A stretch of 64,000 nt of DNA from Salinimicrobium nanhaiense (GTDB taxonomy: Bacteria; Bacteroidota; Bacteroidia; Flavobacteriales; Flavobacteriaceae): NCBI GenBank assembly GCA_012038135.1, contig JAAVJQ010000005.1:192926-256925 (forward strand), in the 5' to 3' direction. Below the pieces are notes generated by a model, which did not search any database, had not been told where the DNA came from, and worked only from the letters and a program-made list of their open reading frames with translations. How positions within the stretch are numbered: position 1 is the stretch's first letter; the number at the start of each line of letters is the position of its first letter. The position numbers and the translations under genes were made by a program. Shown here piece by piece: positions 53,677 through 62,045 of the stretch.

Positions 53677-54153
53677 TTATTGGATAAAATACCAGCCATG
53701 ACCTCCTGCTACTGCTCCAAATATTGTAAGTAGACTTAGAACAAGTAGTACCCAATGCGCACGGTGAATGATTTTGAAAGCTCTTCCCGGGTCTTGAGCA
53801 GCATATTTACGGAACAACTTATGTAAAAAGAATGGTTCCAGGATGAAAAGGATCACTGTGAAGATCAGCCAGATAAGGATCATCGCATGTATCCACCAGA
53901 ACCGTAGATATAACAGTCTGTCCCATCCATAGAGATGCAGCATGTAAAATCCGGTTACTGCGGTAAGAACAGTTGTGACTTTAGCCTGCAGTGAGAAACG
54001 ACTTTCGATCTTTTCAAAGGTGACCATTTGTTCCTCTTTCGAACTCATTCTTTTTACTGCCGGAATGATCACTGTGGTCACCATGGCAACTCCTCCAATC
54101 CATAGTACCACAGCTAAGACATGTAGCACACGGGCGAGGCTGAGATAATCCAT
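53677..54153 (-). CDS. CopD-like four-helix membrane protein
   Basis: A 158-residue protein with four membrane helices and conserved His residues, starting MDYLSLARVLHVLAVVLWIGG, which is the CopD/YcnJ-type motif (His at about 11). HAMILIWL and IHRAHWVLL provide further His. It may bind haem or copper in the membrane. The ATG lies three bases after a TTTAAGG heptad array (on the minus strand CCTTAA-C-A-ATG), so its entire leader is repeat sequence. Confidence 0.8.
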   Translation of the reverse strand: MDYLSLARVLHVLAVVLWIGGVAMVTTVIIPAVKRMSSKEEQMVTFEKIESRFSLQAKVTTVLTAVTGFYMLHLYGWDRLLYLRFWWIHAMILIWLIFTVILFILEPFFLHKLFRKYAAQDPGRAFKIIHRAHWVLLVLSLLTIFGAVAGGHGWYFIQ

Positions 54154-54155
54154 TG

Positions 54156-54219
54156 TTAAGGTTTAAGGTTTAAGGTTTAAGGTTTAAGGTTTAAGGTTTA
54201 AGGTTTAAGGTTTAATATA
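54156..54219 (+). repeat. TTTAAGG heptad array, eight perfect units
   Basis: Eight exact TTAAGGT units (54156-54211), then TTAATAT. It starts three bases from the CopD ATG. No 86-bp module is attached here. Confidence 0.9.
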
Positions 54220-54261
54220 TCAATATTCAATATTCAATATTCTATTATTGATTATTGACAA
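54220..54261 (+). repeat. Heptad repeat TCAATAT and variants, overlapping a stop codon
   Basis: Units TCAATAT three times, then TCTATTA, TTGATTA, TTGACAA. The stop (54245-54247) and last codons (Val-Asn-Asn-Gln) of the zinc-ribbon gene lie inside. Together with the TTTAAGG units, the whole gap between two genes is heptad-periodic. Confidence 0.6.
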
Positions 54262-54580
54262 TGTCCTCCTCCTCTGCCAGGCAAAAATGATCAAGGGTAA
54301 AAATAAAAGTGGCCCAAATGATCACAAGTACCACCGAAAAGCTCCAGCTAAATGGCCGGCCTAAATAGTACCCCATAAAGAAATCGGCCAGAATAGGAAG
54401 TGCAGCGATGGGTATAATTCCAATGACCAATAAAAGGATCCTTCTTTTTGCATCTACAGTTAATTTTGTACCGCAGTTGTCGCACTCCCAGGTGGAATAG
54501 ACATTCTGTAAAAAATGCTTTTTCAGGTGCAGGCTAAGGGAATATTTATAGCCACAGTTAGGACAGGTTCTGGATTTCAT
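54245..54580 (-). CDS. CxxC...CxxC zinc-ribbon membrane protein
   Basis: A 111-residue protein. An N-terminal zinc ribbon has CPNC (residues 6-9) and CDNC (33-36), 23 residues apart. Two membrane helices follow (about 48-70 and 78-98). It resembles the CXXC-20-CXXC family and a paralogue at 57155 (CPNCCYRYSLS against CPNCGYKYSLS, both MxSRTCPNC). Four residues before the stop are encoded by heptad repeats. The role is unknown. The gene lies next to an S9 peptidase. Confidence 0.8.
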   Translation of the reverse strand: MKSRTCPNCGYKYSLSLHLKKHFLQNVYSTWECDNCGTKLTVDAKRRILLLVIGIIPIAALPILADFFMGYYLGRPFSWSFSVVLVIIWATFIFTLDHFCLAEEEDIVNNQ

Positions 54581-54596
54581 ATTAGTAGTATTAAAA

Positions 54597-56483
54597 TTAT
54601 TTTAAGGTTTCTTCCAGCCACTTAAAGAACTCTCTTTGCCAAACAATGGAATTTTGTGCTGTTAGGATCCAGTGATTTTCAGATGGGAAATATAATAATT
54701 TACTCTTGATTCCGCGAAGTTGAGCAGCCTGAAAGGCCTCCAGCCCCTGCCCTATCGGCACTCTAAAGTCCATACCTCCCTGTACAATCATAATGGGTGT
54801 ATTCCATTTATCCACGAAATTAATAGGATTAAATTCGGTATAAGCTTTTGGTGTAGGATTCTGCCAGTATGGTCCTCCCAAATCTTTGTTTACGAAGAAT
54901 AATTCTTCGGTAGTACCATACATGCTGCGGGTATTAAAGATCCCGTCATGTGCGATGAAGGTCTTGAACCGGTTATTGTGCATTCCTGCAAGAAAAAAGA
55001 CAGAATACCCTCCATAACTGGCGCCTACTGCTCCAATTCTTTCCTTGTCAACAAACGGCTCTTCACTCACCGCATCAATTGCTGAAAGATAATCCTGTAT
55101 GTTTTGACCACCCCAATCACCGCTTATTTGCTCGTTCCATTCCACCCCATGTCCCGGCATTCCGCGACGATTGGGAGCAACTACAATATAACCGTTTGCA
55201 GCCATAAGCTGAAAGTTCCATCTAAAGGAATAAAACTGCGACAGAGGGGATTGAGGACCACCTTGTAGATAAAGTAGCGTCGGATATTTTTTAGCAGGAT
55301 CAAAGTCGGGCGGATAGATCACCCAGGTAAGCATCTCCTTGCCATCTGTTGTAGGGATCATGCGTTTTTCAACCTTGCTCAGCTCTGTCGAATTATAGAA
55401 GTCATCATTGATATGAGTAAGCTGGTTCATCTTCCCACTCTTGAGATCAACAGTATAGATCTCTGCTGCATGGTTCATGTCGGTTCGTGTGACAACCATA
55501 GTATTTCCCGATTGCCCAACCATACCGGTAATGTCGAACTGACCCTCGGTAATCTGTTTGGTCTGTGGCGCCCCCTTTTTAAAAGGATCTATAGAAAATA
55601 ACTGTTTTGTTCCTAATACAGGAGCTGTAAAAAATATAGTTTTTGCATCATTGCTCCAGCGGAAACCATCTACTGTACCATCCCAGGTTTCTGTGAGATT
55701 AATTTTTTTCCCGTCTCTAAGAATGATGATGTCATTCTTGTCGGCTTCATAACCGGGTTCATCCATTTGGAGCCATGCCAAAATTCCGGTTTTCGAAAAA
55801 GCAGGTTGGGTGTCGTATCCTGTATTGTCTTCAGTAAAATTAGAGGTGGTTTTAGTTGCCAGGTCATATACGTAAATATCGGTATTGGTACTTACAGCAT
55901 ATTCGCTTCCGTGAAGCTTTTTAGAGACGTAATAAACTTTGTTGCCATCGTTGTTCCAAATGTAATCCTCGGGACCACCAAAAGGCTGCAGCGGTGTGTC
56001 ATGAGGTTCTTCCTCCATGATATCGATCTCCTCCCCTGTGGAAATATCCTTAAGGAACAGGTGGCTATAGTGACCATCCTCCCATTTATCCCAATGCCTG
56101 TAATTGAGATTATCATAGATATAGACTTCAGATTTTTCCAGTTCAGGATAAAAATCTTCCCCGGTAACGGGAATTACTTCTACTTCCTTCGGGACAATTT
56201 TCCATTTTCCGGAAGCCGAAATTTTGGAGTCGGTTAAAAGACTGTCTGCGCTGCTGATCTCTTTAGCTTCTCCTCCTTTCACCGGAATCACAAAAGTCTT
56301 TGAAGTACCGGAGTTGGAGTCCAAATCGTAGGACCGGGTAGTAAAGATCACTTCTCCCCCATCATTGGAAAGTCCTACTGCAGAAACTCTTTTAAGCTCC
56401 CAAAGCTTTTCGGGCGTTAGCGTTTGTGCGGAAACAGTATGGTATAAACCTGCAAAAAGCAGAAAAAGGAGTAATTTTTTCAT
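54597..56483 (-). CDS. Exported S9 family peptidase (prolyl oligopeptidase type)
   Basis: A 628-residue secreted serine peptidase. The signal peptide MKKLLLFLLFAGLYHTVSAQ is cleaved near residue 20. A beta-propeller region (about 25-370) precedes the alpha/beta hydrolase domain. The catalytic triad is visible as Ser in GASYGGYS (about 486-493), Asp in GGMDFRVP (about 573-580) and His in SENHWIL (about 605-611). It is an acylaminoacyl or dipeptidyl peptidase type common in Bacteroidota periplasm, scavenging peptides. The gap to the zinc-ribbon gene is 16 bases. Confidence 0.93.
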   Translation of the reverse strand: MKKLLLFLLFAGLYHTVSAQTLTPEKLWELKRVSAVGLSNDGGEVIFTTRSYDLDSNSGTSKTFVIPVKGGEAKEISSADSLLTDSKISASGKWKIVPKEVEVIPVTGEDFYPELEKSEVYIYDNLNYRHWDKWEDGHYSHLFLKDISTGEEIDIMEEEPHDTPLQPFGGPEDYIWNNDGNKVYYVSKKLHGSEYAVSTNTDIYVYDLATKTTSNFTEDNTGYDTQPAFSKTGILAWLQMDEPGYEADKNDIIILRDGKKINLTETWDGTVDGFRWSNDAKTIFFTAPVLGTKQLFSIDPFKKGAPQTKQITEGQFDITGMVGQSGNTMVVTRTDMNHAAEIYTVDLKSGKMNQLTHINDDFYNSTELSKVEKRMIPTTDGKEMLTWVIYPPDFDPAKKYPTLLYLQGGPQSPLSQFYSFRWNFQLMAANGYIVVAPNRRGMPGHGVEWNEQISGDWGGQNIQDYLSAIDAVSEEPFVDKERIGAVGASYGGYSVFFLAGMHNNRFKTFIAHDGIFNTRSMYGTTEELFFVNKDLGGPYWQNPTPKAYTEFNPINFVDKWNTPIMIVQGGMDFRVPIGQGLEAFQAAQLRGIKSKLLYFPSENHWILTAQNSIVWQREFFKWLEETLK

Positions 56484-56604
56484 GGTAAGATAATTTATTC
56501 CGGAAGTGTTCTATGAAAAAAAATTTTCCGGTGTTTTCACCTGTTAAAGATAACATAAAGAGTTTATTCAGTTAACCGAAATTTTCAGCTTATAAAAATG
56601 ACAG

Positions 56605-57114
56605 CTACTTCTTCTCTTTCCTTTTCATTCTCCTCATTTTCAGCAGAAAGAATAGCGGAGTTCCCAACATTAGCACAGAAAAAATAATAAGGAATTCCCC
56701 ACTAAAACCTTTCGATCTTCCCAGGGAACTAAAGATGATCTCCAGGGTGATGTAAGCAATGGACCCTGCAACAATAAGGTTGATCATTCTAAGAGATCTT
56801 TGGGCCATGCGGTAATTTACCTCTGCGTTTTGGGGTGTGATCTTTTGGGGATAATTGAACAAATGAGGATATTTTATAAGCCTGTGAATACCTAAACATA
56901 ATACAGCACCAAGAATTGGAAGGATCCAGATGGAACTACGGGCCCCAATCCTGTCGGGAGTTCCCGAAGCATTAAAATGCATGGGGATCTGTTCGGGCAG
57001 ATCCTGGTAAAAATATATAGGAAAAGCAAAAGAAACTAAAACAGCCAGGCAGGTAAGAATTTCAACGCCGCGGTCAAAAAAATTCTTTTGGACCACTAAT
57101 TTTGGCCGTTTCAT
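56605..57114 (-). CDS. DUF1648 (SdpI-like) membrane protein
   Basis: A 169-residue protein with four membrane helices. The family signature is LPEQIPMHFNASGTPDRIG (about 34-52), characteristic of DUF1648, seen in SdpI immunity/signal proteins. Whether it confers immunity to a bacteriocin cannot be judged; no toxin gene is adjacent. It lies 40 bases downstream of the CXXC-20-CXXC gene. Confidence 0.85.
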   Translation of the reverse strand: MKRPKLVVQKNFFDRGVEILTCLAVLVSFAFPIYFYQDLPEQIPMHFNASGTPDRIGARSSIWILPILGAVLCLGIHRLIKYPHLFNYPQKITPQNAEVNYRMAQRSLRMINLIVAGSIAYITLEIIFSSLGRSKGFSGEFLIIFSVLMLGTPLFFLLKMRRMKRKEKK

Positions 57115-57154
57115 AAAGGGAGTTTACAGAACATATTTTAAAAATATAATTTAA

Positions 57155-57496
57155 TTATTTCATTTCGCCATTGTTTTCAGAAAACCTGCTTTTAGAATAG
57201 AAGGCGGGAGAAAATTTATTCATTCCTGTAATTACAAGCGCCCACATCAATAATAGTATAGCTGCTAAAAAGTAAATTAAGAACGGTGATAGATAAATGT
57301 TTAGAACATCAGCCAGGTAGGGAAATAAAACTGTTGGAGCGATTCCCACAAAAGCGAGTAAAACTTTTCTTTTGTTACTTATCTTTAAAGTCTCTCCACA
57401 ATTCTTACAAATCCATTCGGGCTTAAGAAATGGCTTTTTTAGAAATTCAGATAAGGAGTATCTATAGCAGCAATTAGGGCATGTCCGGCTTCTCAT
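57155..57496 (-). CDS. CXXC-20-CXXC membrane protein
   Basis: A 113-residue protein with an exact CXXC-20-CXXC ribbon: CPNC (residues 6-9) and CKNC with 20 residues between. Two membrane helices and a polar tail follow. I chose the ATG at 57496 because it begins MRSRTCPNC like its paralogue; a longer frame overlaps the upstream gene. The start overlaps the PLDc_N gene by 23 bases. Probable zinc binding; function unknown. Confidence 0.82.
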   Translation of the reverse strand: MRSRTCPNCCYRYSLSEFLKKPFLKPEWICKNCGETLKISNKRKVLLAFVGIAPTVLFPYLADVLNIYLSPFLIYFLAAILLLMWALVITGMNKFSPAFYSKSRFSENNGEMK

Positions 57497-57740
57497 ACTT
57501 CTCTGAAAGGTGGCTGTTTGGCATAAAGCCGGGATTGAATTTCCGCTTTTCTTTTGATTTGAATTCACTTTTGAGCAGGAAATATAAGATGGATCCAATA
57601 AGCGGAAAGAAAAGGATGATCAAAAGCCAGGCTAATTTCCATTTGGTCTTTTTAAAAGTAGAGGAAGTTAGATCCAACAGCGCTCCTATCCAGAAGATAA
57701 TAAAGATGCCAACTGTTGCCAATATGAAGTATTTATCCAT
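57474..57740 (-). CDS. PLDc_N domain membrane protein
   Basis: An 88-residue protein with two membrane helices (about 4-22 and 38-56). The PLDc_N signature of conserved Trp and Pro appears in KWKLAWLLIILFFPLIGSIL (about 33-52). In other proteins this module precedes phospholipase D; here it is alone. It overlaps the downstream CXXC-20-CXXC gene. Possibly a membrane sensor. It is part of a run of small membrane-protein genes (56.6-58.2 kb). Confidence 0.8.
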   Translation of the reverse strand: MDKYFILATVGIFIIFWIGALLDLTSSTFKKTKWKLAWLLIILFFPLIGSILYFLLKSEFKSKEKRKFNPGFMPNSHLSEKYEKPDMP

Positions 57741-57764
57741 GCCTGCTACTTTTAATACTTCAGG

Positions 57765-58187
57765 TTATCTACTCAAGTTCAGGTTGTCAAGAAAATGATC
57801 AAGCCTATAGAGGGAATCCTCTTCGATCATATTCTTTTCTATTCTAAGTGATTTATTTTCAGCTTCAAGTTTGTAGCTGTTCACATACCGTTTTACTTTT
57901 TTTATACTGGATAATTCAATGCTCTTAGGAATTAGAGAATGTCTGATCAATTTATCATTTTCGATGGTGATATACTGATGTTTCTTTTGATAAAGAAAAG
58001 TCACTGTTTGCAGGGCTCCTAAGAGTATCCACAAATAACTAAAGATCGAGGAACTATTGATATAGACTGCGAACAAACCTACTCCTATCATGATGATCCC
58101 GTACCCAATTTGATTCTGTAACCTACTCTTGGGATAACAGATCTTTGTTCTTCCAAAATTCTTCTGAATGCTTCCTGAAGTTTCCAT
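57765..58187 (-). CDS. Membrane protein, PH-like, unknown function
   Basis: A 140-residue protein with two close membrane helices (about 28-45 and 50-66), then a beta-rich domain (about 72-140; HQYITIENDKLIRHSLIPKSIEL) resembling a bacterial PH-like fold. That assignment is only a guess from pattern. It is 24 bases upstream of the PLDc_N gene. Confidence 0.72.
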   Translation of the reverse strand: METSGSIQKNFGRTKICYPKSRLQNQIGYGIIMIGVGLFAVYINSSSIFSYLWILLGALQTVTFLYQKKHQYITIENDKLIRHSLIPKSIELSSIKKVKRYVNSYKLEAENKSLRIEKNMIEEDSLYRLDHFLDNLNLSR

Positions 58188-58285
58188 ATGTTCAAATTTA
58201 ATGCTGCTGTTTCTTCTTCTGAAAAGATCCGCTCTATGTTAAATTTTTAACAAGATAGGAAATCCTATTTAAACTGAAAAGAAAC

Positions 58286-58299
58286 GGGGAATATTCCCC
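58286..58299. promoter_or_regulatory. Perfect 14-bp palindrome upstream of the M19 dipeptidase gene
   Basis: GGGGAATATTCCCC, 56 bases before the ATG. It sits just before a possible -33 TTG (58306-58308) and a near-consensus -7 box TATTTTG (58325-58331). It may be an operator. Confidence 0.4.
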
Positions 58300-58355
58300 T
58301 AACAGTTGTTTTAAAAATTATTGCTATTTTGATCCCTTAAAACCAAATTAGATCT

Positions 58356-59642
58356 ATGAAATTTTCGAAGACGCTCCTACTTATTTTATCTTCAGCTTTT
58401 TTTGCCAATGCCCAGACGGCAGATGAAGCAATGGTCGAAAAGGCACGACAAATACACGACAAGGTGATCACCATTGATACTCACAATGATATTAATGTGG
58501 ACAATTTCACGGCAACAAAAAATTACACTCAAAATCTCGATACCCAGGTCAACCTTCCAAAAATGGAAAAAGGAGGAGTTGATGTCTCCTGGCTTATTGT
58601 TTATACCGGGCAGGAAAAATTAAATGAGGCCGGCTATAAAGCAGCTCATAAAGAGGCAATGACAAAATTTGAGGCTATTCATCGACTGGTTGAAGAGATC
58701 GCCCCTTCACAAATAGGATTAGCGACAACTTCGGCTGAAGTAAGAGATCTTGTTTCCCAGGGGAAAAAAGTAGCGATGATTGGAGTTGAGAATGGATATC
58801 CCATTGGTACAGATATCAAAAACGTTAAAAAGTTCTACGATCTTGGAGCGCGTTATATGTCCTTATCGCATAACGGGCATAGCCAGTTAAGTGATTCCAA
58901 TACAGGGGAAGAGGATGATCAATGGCTCCACAACGGCCTTAGCGACCTGGGCAAAGAAGTGGTTAAAGAAATGAACCGGCTGGGAATAATGATCGATGTT
59001 TCACATCCATCCAAAAAAGCCATCAAAGATATGTTCGAGCTTTCCAAAGCCCCACTCATCGCTTCCCATTCCTCTGCAAGGGCCTTGTGCAACCACAGCC
59101 GTAATCTTGATGATGAGCAATTGGAATGGATCAAAGAAAGCAACGGAGTAGTTCAAACGGTAGCTTTTAGCTCTTATGTGAATACAAAAAAGCACAACGC
59201 TTATGATGCTGCAGTAAAAAAGATCTATGGGGAAGTAGGCGAAAAAATGGGCTTTAAAGTTTTAAGCTGGGATGAGATAAGAGCTATGGAACCGGAAGAA
59301 AGAGAAGCTTATCGCGAAAAATACCAGAGAGTGAGAAAACTTTCTCAGCCAAAGATCCAGAAGTTAAAAGAAAAAGTTCCTCCCGTAGATGTATCAGATT
59401 TTGTGAATCATGTAGATTACCTCGTCGAAAAGATGGGAATTGATCATGTGGGAATAAGCTCAGATTTTGACGGCGGCGGCGGAATTGAAGGTTGGAGCGA
59501 TGCTTCTGAAACCTTTAATGTCACCCTCGAGCTGGTGAAAAGAGGATATTCTGAAGAAGAGATCGCGAAGCTATGGGGAGAAAACCTGCTGCGTGTGCTG
59601 GATGAAGTACAGGCTGTTGCTCAGAACTTGCAGACCAATTAG
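58356..59642 (+). CDS. Exported membrane dipeptidase (peptidase M19)
   Basis: A 428-residue exported zinc dipeptidase. The signal MKFSKTLLLILSSAFFANAQ is cleaved near residue 20. Metal ligands are visible as VITIDTHNDI (His/Asp, about 38-47), Glu in IGVENGYP (about 147-154), His in YMSLSHNGHSQLSD, MIDVSHPS (about 211-218), and ASHSSARAL. The substrate and metal region is VGISSDFDGGGG. It probably hydrolyses dipeptides, often with D-amino acids. It stands alone, with a downstream terminator. Confidence 0.94.
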   Translation: MKFSKTLLLILSSAFFANAQTADEAMVEKARQIHDKVITIDTHNDINVDNFTATKNYTQNLDTQVNLPKMEKGGVDVSWLIVYTGQEKLNEAGYKAAHKEAMTKFEAIHRLVEEIAPSQIGLATTSAEVRDLVSQGKKVAMIGVENGYPIGTDIKNVKKFYDLGARYMSLSHNGHSQLSDSNTGEEDDQWLHNGLSDLGKEVVKEMNRLGIMIDVSHPSKKAIKDMFELSKAPLIASHSSARALCNHSRNLDDEQLEWIKESNGVVQTVAFSSYVNTKKHNAYDAAVKKIYGEVGEKMGFKVLSWDEIRAMEPEEREAYREKYQRVRKLSQPKIQKLKEKVPPVDVSDFVNHVDYLVEKMGIDHVGISSDFDGGGGIEGWSDASETFNVTLELVKRGYSEEEIAKLWGENLLRVLDEVQAVAQNLQTN

Positions 59643-59670
59643 AAAATTTTATTTTACGGACATAATTATT

Positions 59671-59702
59671 CCCCTGCTCTTTTGGAACAGGGGATTTTTA
59701 TT
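59671..59702 (+). terminator. Intrinsic terminator of the M19 dipeptidase gene
   Basis: CCCCTG (59671-59676) pairs with CAGGGG (59688-59693), followed by ATTTTTATTT. Confidence 0.75.
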
Positions 59703-59705
59703 TAT

Positions 59706-60119
59706 TTAATTACCAACAGCCGGCCTAAAATCTTTATTTGAGAGACCTATGAGTCCGGCGGCACCAACAAGGGGCACACCCACATTCACAATATTGGACA
59801 TCTTTTTATTTTTAAGATGAATGGCCTTTATTTCATCATCCTTAAAGGCAATCTTTATATTATTCCCGTCTCGAAGTTGGGGTCTGTCAAACATAAGTCT
59901 GGCGGTTTCAGATTTTCTTCCTGTGATACCGTAAAGCTGCCCGTCTTCACGTCGAAGTTCCTTTAGCTCCATAACATGATTGTCTATAGTGGTAATTTTG
60001 ATCCTGTTCCCGTAATCCACCCCCTCATTAATACTCACCGCTTCCGGGTGATAAACACTGCATCCGGACACCAAGCCTATAAGCAAAAGGATTCCGGCTT
60101 TAAGAATAGTTTTTCTCAT
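59706..60119 (-). CDS. Lipoprotein of unknown function
   Basis: A 137-residue lipoprotein with lipobox VSGC (Cys 20). The mature part is beta-rich and basic, ending in a hydrophobic segment (NVGVPLVGAAGLIG, about 113-126). I recognise no domain. Monocistronic and convergent with the dipeptidase gene. About 190 bases separate it from the TVP38 gene; they contain only a short CGCAGT/ACTGCG inverted repeat. Confidence 0.75.
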   Translation of the reverse strand: MRKTILKAGILLLIGLVSGCSVYHPEAVSINEGVDYGNRIKITTIDNHVMELKELRREDGQLYGITGRKSETARLMFDRPQLRDGNNIKIAFKDDEIKAIHLKNKKMSNIVNVGVPLVGAAGLIGLSNKDFRPAVGN

Positions 60120-60310
60120 AGCTAAAAAATTTAAATTTCTTTTTTAAAACCGCAGTGGGGAATCTACTGCGTATGCCGGGGATTTAACTCAAAGATATAA
60201 GCTTATTTTAAAATCATAGTATATTAATCGGAATAAACCTACTTATTTATTATTAATATCAAATGTTTTCAGTTAAAAAAAGGTGGAAAAGGAGCTGTTT
60301 CAAAAGTAAT

Positions 60311-61018
60311 TTAGCTTTTGTTCCTCTTCTTTTTATCCCACCAAACAAATGCAATAAATAAGACTAAGCTTATCACAGAAGTCCAGATGAGTCCCGTTTT
60401 AAGCCTATCATAATCACCTCCTAAGTAGGCAACGAAAATGATCAAGGGAGATATGCCTATCATGGTGGCCCCTATGAATTTCCAGTAGCCCATTTTTAAT
60501 ACTCCTCCCACAAAACTAATTGCATCATTGGACAGGAAAGGACTAAGTCTGATTACAATAACCGTCCAGAAACCATAATCCTCAATAAAATCTGAGATCT
60601 TCTTTTCTGTTTTGTGACCTATTAATTTCTCAACGATTACGGGACCAAAGTACCGGCCAATAAAATATCCGAAGCTGGAAGCTAAAAAGATGGCAATAAA
60701 AAGGATGATAGCTCCAACAACAGGACCATAAGCTAATATGGTCACTACCATAAGAAGAGGTGTTGGTATGACAATAAGGAACATTTGGAGGATCATCGTA
60801 AGGATGATCACCAGGGGACCCAACCAACCAAATTGTGAGACCCATTCTTGAGTTCGGGCTTCATCTCCACTTGTTAGAACATCCCAGCCATTAGAGAGAA
60901 AATCCCGCACTTCAGGAATAAAAAAGTAGCTTAACACAACTGCGGCAATAATGGCGAGAGATATGTATAAAGGAGCTTTACTCTTCTTGACAGAAGGGGT
61001 TTCAATATCTTGAGGCAT
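60311..61018 (-). CDS. TVP38/TMEM64 family (DedA-like) membrane protein
   Basis: A 235-residue protein with about five or six membrane helices. The family signature FGYFIGRYFGP (about residues 116-126) and VIRLSPFLSNDAISFVGGV (about 154-172) identify the VTT/SNARE-associated family, thought to move lipids across membranes. Four bases separate it from the SdiA-regulated-type gene upstream, so they form an operon. Confidence 0.9.
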   Translation of the reverse strand: MPQDIETPSVKKSKAPLYISLAIIAAVVLSYFFIPEVRDFLSNGWDVLTSGDEARTQEWVSQFGWLGPLVIILTMILQMFLIVIPTPLLMVVTILAYGPVVGAIILFIAIFLASSFGYFIGRYFGPVIVEKLIGHKTEKKISDFIEDYGFWTVIVIRLSPFLSNDAISFVGGVLKMGYWKFIGATMIGISPLIIFVAYLGGDYDRLKTGLIWTSVISLVLFIAFVWWDKKKRNKS

Positions 61019-61022
61019 AATA

Positions 61023-61913
61023 TTATTTCTGATTAATTTTTACCCGGTGAATCATACCGGGGTCTCCTTCGGTGGAGATATATAGATTTCCTGAAGCATC
61101 AAAGGCCAAACCTTCCGGCTGCGGAAAGAATTTCCGATCCAGGCGGTGTAGTGACTTAGGTGAACCCTGAGCATCCAGGATGAGTAATTTCGGTTCCCTG
61201 GCCTCCAGCATGAGCATCTCACCGGTATGAGGATCTCTGTTGATCTCTGAAGGAAAAAAGGAACCACCCGACTTCTTCTTGTTTTTATTTTTAAAGATCT
61301 CCTCTTTAAAAGTCATTTTTAGGACCGGTTGCTCATCCATTTGCATAGTTTCAGGATCTATGGAGTAGATCCCCTTATAATCCTTCGAATGAAGGTCACG
61401 CTCTTTGACAGAAATAAGCAGCTTGTTCTTTGAAGTATCATAAAATAATCCTTCCATATCATTTTTGGCAGTAAAAGGTGTTTTGAATTCCTCCACCTTC
61501 GGCTTAGCCTGATAATTACTGATCCTGAATATAGTTCCGTCTGCACGAAGAACAAAAATCCTGTTTTGATGTACAGCAATCCCTTCATAATCTCCTGCCC
61601 GGCCAAAGGAAATCTGTTTTTCTATGTTTGAAGATTCCAAATTGAAGACAAAAATAGTTCCTTCTTCGTCCTGTATACAGGCCAGCTTACTCTCCTCTAA
61701 AAAAGCGATTGCAGAGATCTCCTTTAATTCTTCAGGTAGCCTCCATGTCTGCTCAACCCCTACTTCTTTTGAAATAGAAGAGCGGTAATCTTCAGCTTCG
61801 TCCCGTACTGTATAAAAGAAAACAGCAGTTAACAAAAGTAGCCCCGTTGTAATGAGGATCACGATCTTCTTTTCGCCCATTGGTCCTATTTTCCCTAAAA
61901 ATAGAGATTTCAA
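61023..61913 (-). CDS. SdiA-regulated domain (YjiK-like) protein, membrane-anchored
   Basis: A 296-residue protein with one N-terminal membrane helix (about 16-34) and a periplasmic beta-propeller-like domain (about 50-296) of the SdiA-regulated family. Recurring motifs are LKEISAIAFLEESKLAC, GDYEGIAV, NDMEGLFYD and FPQPEGLAFDASGNLYIS. The start could be the ATG at 61913 or an in-frame ATG at 61880; both keep the helix. It forms an operon with TVP38. Its function is unknown; a phytase/esterase-like propeller is possible. Confidence 0.85.
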   Translation of the reverse strand: MKSLFLGKIGPMGEKKIVILITTGLLLLTAVFFYTVRDEAEDYRSSISKEVGVEQTWRLPEELKEISAIAFLEESKLACIQDEEGTIFVFNLESSNIEKQISFGRAGDYEGIAVHQNRIFVLRADGTIFRISNYQAKPKVEEFKTPFTAKNDMEGLFYDTSKNKLLISVKERDLHSKDYKGIYSIDPETMQMDEQPVLKMTFKEEIFKNKNKKKSGGSFFPSEINRDPHTGEMLMLEAREPKLLILDAQGSPKSLHRLDRKFFPQPEGLAFDASGNLYISTEGDPGMIHRVKINQK

Positions 61914-61981
61914 AAGGCTTTCCGAAGAAGTTTACATTTTCTTTAAAAAGATTAGCACGGTTTTAGCAACTGCTGAATCCT

Positions 61982-62012
61982 AAAGTTTTATAAACTTTCA
62001 GAAATAATTCTG
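61982..62012. promoter_or_regulatory. Two adjacent inverted repeats between divergent genes
   Basis: AAAGTTT-TAT-AAACTTT (61982-61998) is followed directly by CAGAA-ATAA-TTCTG (61999-62012), both perfect. They lie in the 132-base divergent region before the PBP gene and may be operator sites. Confidence 0.4.
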
Positions 62013-62045
62013 TAAGTCTTTGTTTCTTTGGCAGACACTTAGCCT

